A stretch of DNA of 64,000 bases from Anaerolineae bacterium (GTDB lineage: Bacteria; Chloroflexota; Anaerolineae; Aggregatilineales; Phototrophicaceae). The stretch covers positions 372,001-436,000 of the forward strand of contig JAFLCG010000003.1 in NCBI GenBank assembly GCA_017303635.1, written 5' to 3'. The notes under the pieces were generated by a model. That model was not told where the DNA came from. It was given only the letters and a program-made list of their open reading frames with translations, and made no database searches. Positions within the stretch are counted from its first letter, which is position 1, and every line of letters begins with the position of its first letter. This document shows, piece after piece, positions 59,097 through 64,000 of this stretch. Made by a program: the position numbers and the translations under genes.

Positions 59097-60373
59097 ATAT
59101 CACTATTCTGGCGGTCGGCTCTCGCGGTGATGTTCAGCCGTACGTGGCGCTGGCCCAGGGTTTGCAGGCTGCCGGACATACCGTCAAGGTGGCGGCTGGC
59201 ACGAACTTTGAAGGCTTTGTACGCGGGCAGGGTGTGGACTATGCGCCGCTGCGGGCAGATTACTATGCGCTGATGGATTCGCCGGAGGGTCAGGCGCTCA
59301 AGTCTGGCAATCCGATGCGCGTGATGCAGCATATGAAAACGATAGTTTTCCCGTTGATGCGCCGCTTGCTGGATGATACTTGGGCAGCCGCAAAGAACGC
59401 CGATGCCCTGATTTATCACCCCAAGGCGCTGAGTGGCTTGCACCTGGCGGAGGCGTTGGGAATCCCGGCAATTGCGGCTATCGCGCTGCCCATTGTCGCG
59501 CCGACCAGCGCTTTCCCCGCACCGGGTCTGCCGCTGCCCAAGCTGGGTGGGTTCTTCAATCGGCTGACTTACAAGCTGGTGGATGCAGCGGCGGCTTCGT
59601 TCGGCGGCATGATTCAGGAGTGGCGGCAGTCGATTGGCCTGAGCGCTACATCGAACGTCATTCAGGGCATGATGCTGCGGGGTCAGCCCGTGCCGGTGCT
59701 GTACTTTTACAGTCAGTATGTCATCCCACGCCCGGCAGACTGGCCGCCCAGTGTGCATGTGACCGGCTACTGGTTCCTGAAGGATCGGTCTGGCTGGATA
59801 CCGCCTGATGATCTGGTGCGCTTCTTGGCGGAGGGCCCGGCCCCGGTATATGTGGGCTTTGGCAGTATGGTAGCGGAAAACGCCGAGAGCTTCACCCGCA
59901 CGGTCATCGAAGGGATTCAACAGGCTGGGGTGCGGGCGGTCCTGGCGACCGGCTGGGGTGGGCTGCGCGCAAGCGACCTGCCAGCCAGCATCTTCCGGCT
60001 GCAGGAAGCGCCGCACGACTGGTTGTTCCCACAGATGGCGGCAGTTGCCCATCACGGTGGTGCCGGGACAACCGGCGCGGGGCTGCGGGCCGGTAAGCCC
60101 ACTGTGATTGTGCCGTTCATCGCTGACCAACCCTTCTGGGGGCAGCAGGTGGAGAAACTCGGTGTCGGGCCTGCGCCGATCCCGCAAAAGCGCATGACCG
60201 CGGCAGCCTTAGCCGCAGCCCTGAAGATGGCGGTCACGAACAGTTCTATGCGTGAGCGAGCCTTGCAACTGGGTGAGCGAATTCGTACCGAAGATGGCGT
60301 GGGTGAAGCTGTGCGGGTGATTCAACAGGTTCTGGGAGCACCGGAACCCAAACTGCATCCGACAAAATCCTGA
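59093..60373 (+). CDS. UGT/MGT-type glycosyltransferase (GT1, sterol/macrolide glucosyltransferase-like)
   Basis: 426 residues. GSRGDVQPYVALAQGLQAAGH at the N-terminus (piece GSRGDVQPYVALAQGL), PVYVGFGSM, and a UDP-sugar-binding signature FPQMAAVAHHGGAGTTGAGLRAGKP with VPFIADQPFWGQ. Such GTs glycosylate small hydrophobic molecules, sterols or antibiotics. Co-translated with the TetR gene. Together with the hydrolase and regulator it may form a modification or detoxification pathway. Confidence 0.92.
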   Translation: MNITILAVGSRGDVQPYVALAQGLQAAGHTVKVAAGTNFEGFVRGQGVDYAPLRADYYALMDSPEGQALKSGNPMRVMQHMKTIVFPLMRRLLDDTWAAAKNADALIYHPKALSGLHLAEALGIPAIAAIALPIVAPTSAFPAPGLPLPKLGGFFNRLTYKLVDAAAASFGGMIQEWRQSIGLSATSNVIQGMMLRGQPVPVLYFYSQYVIPRPADWPPSVHVTGYWFLKDRSGWIPPDDLVRFLAEGPAPVYVGFGSMVAENAESFTRTVIEGIQQAGVRAVLATGWGGLRASDLPASIFRLQEAPHDWLFPQMAAVAHHGGAGTTGAGLRAGKPTVIVPFIADQPFWGQQVEKLGVGPAPIPQKRMTAAALAAALKMAVTNSSMRERALQLGERIRTEDGVGEAVRVIQQVLGAPEPKLHPTKS

Positions 60374-60458
60374 ATTGATGTGAAGCTTCTGATGGAAGCG
60401 TGCCGCGTAAAGTGGGCGTATGATGATTCTGTTGCAACTATATAAGGAGCGTTCTCAT

Positions 60459-62726
60459 ATGCCTGCCCGTTTGCTTGCCAGCCTGGTTTTGCTCTGTGCT
60501 TTGCTGGGACTGGTTCCAGCCATCTCTGCCCAGGGGGATGAACTTGTTCTCGAGGGTGAATTGACGGAGGACGAGTCAGAGGTCTCGTTTGAGTTTACTC
60601 TTGAGGCGGGACAGATCGTTACGGTATCGACGGAAGCCGCCGAGGACATGGATACGATCCTGACGCTGAATGACCCGGATGGGGAAGAAGTGGCCCGGAA
60701 TGATGATGAGGCCGACGGGATTACTACCTCTCGCCTGATCTACGTGGCAGAAGACAGCGGTATTTTTACGGCAGTGGTTACTGGCTACGACGAGGATGAT
60801 CTGGGGGACTTCACACTACGCATCCGGTTTGGGGCGGATTTTGGCCTCTCGGAAGCAGCAGAACCCCTCATTGAACAACAGGTGACGCTGGATGCAACGG
60901 ACTCCAGTGTCGAGATCCCGGTTGACCTGGAAGCCGGGCAGATTGTGGTCATTTCGACGTTGGCACTCACGGCTGATCTGGATACGTTGGTCCGGCTGGA
61001 ATCCGAGGATGGCACCCGCCTGGCGGAGAACGATGATCGCGGTGACGGCAGCCTGAATTCGCAGCTTATCTTTGAAGTTCTGGAATCTGGTCCCTACGTG
61101 GTGACTGTCACCAGTTATGACGGAACCGGCATCGGTGACCTGCTGCTCTCGGTTGCGCTTGACCCGCAGGCAGAACCCCCTTTCAATTTTGCCTCGATTG
61201 AAGGGACGCGCATTGCTGAATACAGCGGGACTTTGGATGATGACCAGACCTCAGTCGAATACACGGTTGAATTGAACGCTGGTCAAACCTTACTAGCGGT
61301 TGGTGACGCGACCAGCGGTGACCTGGATACGGTGCTCTCGATGAATGACCCGGAAGGGTTCCCGGTTGCCAGTAACGATGACCGGGGCGATGGCACGTTG
61401 AACTCGGCGATTGCCTATACGGCCCCGGCAGCGGGTGTGTATACGGTGGTGATCGAACGCTTTCCGCGCAGTGATAGCAGCGGGGATTTCCAACTGGTGC
61501 TGTCGTCGGTGGATGCGTCGGTCGTGGGTGTCCTGCTGGAATTGCTGGATACTACCGTCACGCTGAGCGGGCCAGTGGAGATCATCGAAACGGCAAACTA
61601 TCGGCTGCATTACACCCTGGAAGGCCGAGATGCGACCACGCCGGAGTACGCTCAGGAAGTGGCTGATACCCTGGAAGAAATCTATGACGTACAGGTCAAC
61701 CAGATGGGCTGGCGGGAGCCGGTGCGGGATGACACGGGCCTGTACCCGGCCTACATTGCCGATACGATCAGTGATGGCGGCGCGCTGGGCTATGCCAAGA
61801 CGGTGGTGGTGACGTTCGACAATCCCAACAGCGCGGACATTCGGGAAGAACAGGCTGCCCGCGCCGTGTTCGTCATTGATAACGACTTTGCCGGCCTGGA
61901 TAAGGAAGCTTCAGCTTCCAGCCTGATGCGGGCCACGATCACGCACGAGTTCAATCACATCATCCAATTTGGTTATGACCATCAGGAAGGGTTGGCCTGG
62001 ATGTTTGAATCGACAGCATCGTGGATCGAGACGGTGACTGTCGGCAACGATCAGGATGCTACGGATTACGTGACCAGTGATTTTGAGGTGCCGGAACTCT
62101 GCTTCACCACCAACGAGCAGGATGGCTACCTGGCTTACGGTCAGTGGACGTTCCTGCAATCGCTGGCGGACCAATACGGCGAGTCGGTGGTCGTCCGCCT
62201 GTGGGAAAACAGTGTGCCTTATGACGGCTGGGAGACGCTGACCCAGACGCTCGACTCGGTCGGGACGACTTTGCCCGCGGCAATCGAACGCTGGCGGGTG
62301 CAGAACTTCGCCCGCGCCTATGATCTGGCGCCTTTTTTTGAGCGAACCGTCTGGCTGGAAAACACCATCACCGAGACGGGTGCATGGACGTTTACCGGGG
62401 CCGGTATTCAGGAGCTGGGCGCCAATTACTATGCGCTGGATTTGAATGGCCCGCATGGGTTCTCGCTCGATGGCGAGGAAAGCCTGCAACTGGTTGCGCT
62501 GGGCGTGACGGGCGATACGGTGGAAGCTATCCCGCTGGGCAGCAAGGGAATCTTTGACGGCAGCGCCTACGACTACGCGGCGCTGATGGTCTTCAACACG
62601 ACTGTACCCAAAGAACCGGGCGATTGCGGTTTAACGGATTATGAAATCCGCGTGGTTGAAACCAGCGGGGAGGTTCCAGCCGCCGCGTACACGTTTAGCG
62701 CGGAGCATTTTGAACCACTCCAGTAG
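60459..62726 (+). CDS. Secreted zinc metallopeptidase-like protein with three PPC-type domains
   Basis: 755 residues with a signal peptide (MPARLLASLVLLCALLGL...ISAQG). Three repeats (about 30-130, 150-260, 265-365) contain DTILTLNDPDGEEVARNDDE-like, DTLVRLESEDGTRLAENDDR and DTVLSMNDPEGFPVASNDDR patterns, the PPC type found with secreted proteases. The C-terminal half has THEFNHIIQFGYD (HExxH, about 494) and WMFESTASWIE with the downstream Glu, a gluzincin-like zinc site. AAGGAG precedes ATG 60459. It probably degrades extracellular protein. Confidence 0.85.
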   Translation: MPARLLASLVLLCALLGLVPAISAQGDELVLEGELTEDESEVSFEFTLEAGQIVTVSTEAAEDMDTILTLNDPDGEEVARNDDEADGITTSRLIYVAEDSGIFTAVVTGYDEDDLGDFTLRIRFGADFGLSEAAEPLIEQQVTLDATDSSVEIPVDLEAGQIVVISTLALTADLDTLVRLESEDGTRLAENDDRGDGSLNSQLIFEVLESGPYVVTVTSYDGTGIGDLLLSVALDPQAEPPFNFASIEGTRIAEYSGTLDDDQTSVEYTVELNAGQTLLAVGDATSGDLDTVLSMNDPEGFPVASNDDRGDGTLNSAIAYTAPAAGVYTVVIERFPRSDSSGDFQLVLSSVDASVVGVLLELLDTTVTLSGPVEIIETANYRLHYTLEGRDATTPEYAQEVADTLEEIYDVQVNQMGWREPVRDDTGLYPAYIADTISDGGALGYAKTVVVTFDNPNSADIREEQAARAVFVIDNDFAGLDKEASASSLMRATITHEFNHIIQFGYDHQEGLAWMFESTASWIETVTVGNDQDATDYVTSDFEVPELCFTTNEQDGYLAYGQWTFLQSLADQYGESVVVRLWENSVPYDGWETLTQTLDSVGTTLPAAIERWRVQNFARAYDLAPFFERTVWLENTITETGAWTFTGAGIQELGANYYALDLNGPHGFSLDGEESLQLVALGVTGDTVEAIPLGSKGIFDGSAYDYAALMVFNTTVPKEPGDCGLTDYEIRVVETSGEVPAAAYTFSAEHFEPLQ

Positions 62727-62769
62727 GTATTCACGGTCGAACCCGTGAATGCAGGTCGAGAAGTAAAGT

Positions 62770-62805
62770 GGGTAGCCCGTTTTCAGAGTAGAACTTGGGC
62801 TACCC
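62770..62805. repeat. Hairpin between the peptidase and hydrolase genes
   Basis: GGGTAGCCC / GGGCTACCC with an 18-base loop and no T-run. It ends 30 bases before the hydrolase start and may be a repeat or a weak regulatory hairpin. Confidence 0.4.
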
Positions 62806-62834
62806 GTAACATGAAAGCTGAACGGAGGCCGCCG

Positions 62835-63659
62835 ATGGCATCCTCAACCCAAATCCCGCCCCGTATCTTGAACCGGCATAACGCTCCTCTGCACTACTGG
62901 TTAAGCGGCTCTGCGGAAAAACCACTGATCGTCTGTACCCATGGCGCGGGTGTTGATCATCACCTGTTTGATGCCCAGATCGATGCGTTATCACATGATT
63001 ACCATGTTCTGACGTGGGATGTACGCGGGCATGGGCAGTCCCAGCCTATCGGGGACTCCTTCTCGCTGGAGCTGTGTGCTGAAGACCTGTTCACCTTGAT
63101 GGATGCAGTCGGGGTGGAGAAAGCCATCCTGATGGGGCAATCCATGGGGGGATATATCAGCCAGATCGCTTACCGGCAGCATCCTGAGCGAATTCGAGGG
63201 CTGGTCGTCATCGGCGCAACTAACCTGGCCAAGCCGCTGGCGCGTTGGGAAGCCTGGGCGCTCAAACTCTCCATGCCCCTTATCCGCGCCTGGCCTTATG
63301 ACCATTTCCTGCGGACGGCGGCCCACACCGCCGCCCGCACCGAGTCTGCTCGCGCTATGACCTTGAACGCTATGCGACAAATCAAGCGTGCGGACTTCAT
63401 GACCATCTGGGAAGGGGTCACTCTCGTGGCGACAGTTGAGGGGTGGCCCGGTCATCATATTCATGTGCCGTTCCTGCTGACACACGGGGAGTTCGATGTA
63501 AACGGCACGATCCGGCGTGATGCGCCGGGTTGGGCGGCAGTCGAACCCGATGTGCGTTACGAAGTGATCCCGAATGCAGCCCATAACGCCAATCAGGATA
63601 ACCCGGCAGCGTTCAACCGCGTGTTGCTGGATTTTCTTAGTCACAGGTTGAAGGAATGA
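62835..63659 (+). CDS. Alpha/beta hydrolase
   Basis: 274 residues. CTHGAGVDHHLFD, nucleophile elbow GQSMGGYI (Ser near 107), ATNLAK, acidic region LLTHGEFDVNGTI (Asp near 225) and His in NAAHNANQD near 253 match the triad of the lipase/lactonase-type fold. GGAGG lies 6 bases before ATG 62835. A longer reading to 62745 has no ribosome site. Substrate unknown. An ABC-type ATPase follows. Confidence 0.87.
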   Translation: MASSTQIPPRILNRHNAPLHYWLSGSAEKPLIVCTHGAGVDHHLFDAQIDALSHDYHVLTWDVRGHGQSQPIGDSFSLELCAEDLFTLMDAVGVEKAILMGQSMGGYISQIAYRQHPERIRGLVVIGATNLAKPLARWEAWALKLSMPLIRAWPYDHFLRTAAHTAARTESARAMTLNAMRQIKRADFMTIWEGVTLVATVEGWPGHHIHVPFLLTHGEFDVNGTIRRDAPGWAAVEPDVRYEVIPNAAHNANQDNPAAFNRVLLDFLSHRLKE

Positions 63660-63741
63660 GTGAATAGTTCACCGTTCTCATTCGCCGTGAAAAACAGGGA
63701 CATCCCAACAACTGGAACCTGGCAATCTGAAAGGCAATACC

Positions 63742-64000
63742 ATGACAGGACAACTCGTAATAGAGACACGCAACCTGAGTAAGTCGTATGGGCGTGGGAT
63801 CAAGGCGCTCGACAGCCTCAGTTTGAGTGTGCAACCGGGAGAGATCTTTGGCTATCTGGGGCCCAACGGCGCAGGCAAGACCACTACTATCCGCATTCTG
63901 CTCGACCTGATCCGACCCTCCGGCGGGGAGGCGCGGATGTTCGGGCAGGATGTGCGCCAGCAGGGAGTTGAACTCCACAGGCGCATTGGCTTTCTGCCCG
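63742..64000 (+). CDS. ABC transporter ATP-binding protein, 3'-partial
   Basis: An open frame reaches the window end. It begins [19 protein letters not shown], with Walker [19 protein letters not shown] and a Q-loop start RRIGFLP. AAAGG precedes the ATG. The pattern is that of the CcmA/DrrA-type exporter ATPases. The partner permease is presumably beyond the window. Confidence 0.88.
   Translation, partial: MTGQLVIETRNLSKSYGRGIKALDSLSLSVQPGEIFGYLGPNGAGKTTTIRILLDLIRPSGGEARMFGQDVRQQGVELHRRIGFLP

Overview
This window looks like a chromosomal segment of a free-living, respiring bacterium. A Chloroflexota (Anaerolineae-type) origin is my best inference. It rests on the fairly high GC with GC-rich third codon positions, a fused SdhC-SdhD membrane anchor, the many PA14/SH3/PPC-type secreted proteins, large multi-domain signalling proteins, and the mix of REP-type and heptamer repeats. 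No rRNA or other taxonomic anchor is present, so this is not proven.

Layout. 1-6.5 kb: an Fe-S heterodisulfide-reductase-like protein cut by the window start, a carboxymuconolactone-decarboxylase-like protein, a membrane-anchored Ig-like/helix-hairpin-helix protein, and a NitT/TauT-type ABC importer whose permease carries a solute-binding-protein-like insert. 6.7-16.4 kb: an FAD oxidoreductase and a glycosyltransferase, secY standing outside the usual ribosomal operon, a TIM-barrel isomerase, a multi-sensor histidine kinase and a secreted PA14/SH3 protein. 16.5-25.3 kb: dnaB interrupted by two mini-inteins, a bifunctional-nuclease-domain protein, a flavodoxin, an aldolase, and metH under a SAM-I riboswitch with a readable promoter and terminator/antiterminator. 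25.2-28.6 kb is the accessory part: a duplicated VapB-like antitoxin with one intact PIN toxin and one toxin stump, a beta-propeller protein, a second copy of the metH 3' end, a REP-associated tyrosine transposase (RAYT) and several REP hairpins. 28.9-36.1 kb: clpC, tRNA-Ala(GGC) and a sugar ABC importer. 36.1-43.9 kb: a histidine kinase paired with a STAS-like protein, a Ser/Thr kinase-ATPase-TPR regulator, a secreted protein and a very small secreted peptide gene. 44-51 kb: a GMC oxidoreductase, a SIS-isomerase/PfkB-kinase pair, an MFS transporter, a perfect MITE and a COG0523 metallochaperone with a palindromic operator. 51.1-55 kb: sdhC/D-sdhA-sdhB. 55.5-64 kb: an ABC-F ATPase, a hydrolase-TetR-glycosyltransferase operon, a secreted metallopeptidase, another hydrolase and the start of an ABC exporter ATPase.

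The genes give a picture of a heterotroph with sugar import (32-35 kb), sugar-phosphate handling (aldolase, PfkB, SIS), complex II, B12-dependent methionine synthesis controlled by SAM, and zinc or other metal homeostasis. No single large novel defence system is visible. The least expected signals are in the repeat landscape: heptanucleotide arrays that supply the TAG stop codons of three genes, REP hairpins scattered around a RAYT gene, a repeat translated in frame twice inside metH, and a 39-bp copy of the metH 3' end bracketing the toxin-antitoxin segment. The doubly intein-split dnaB is the other main point of interest.
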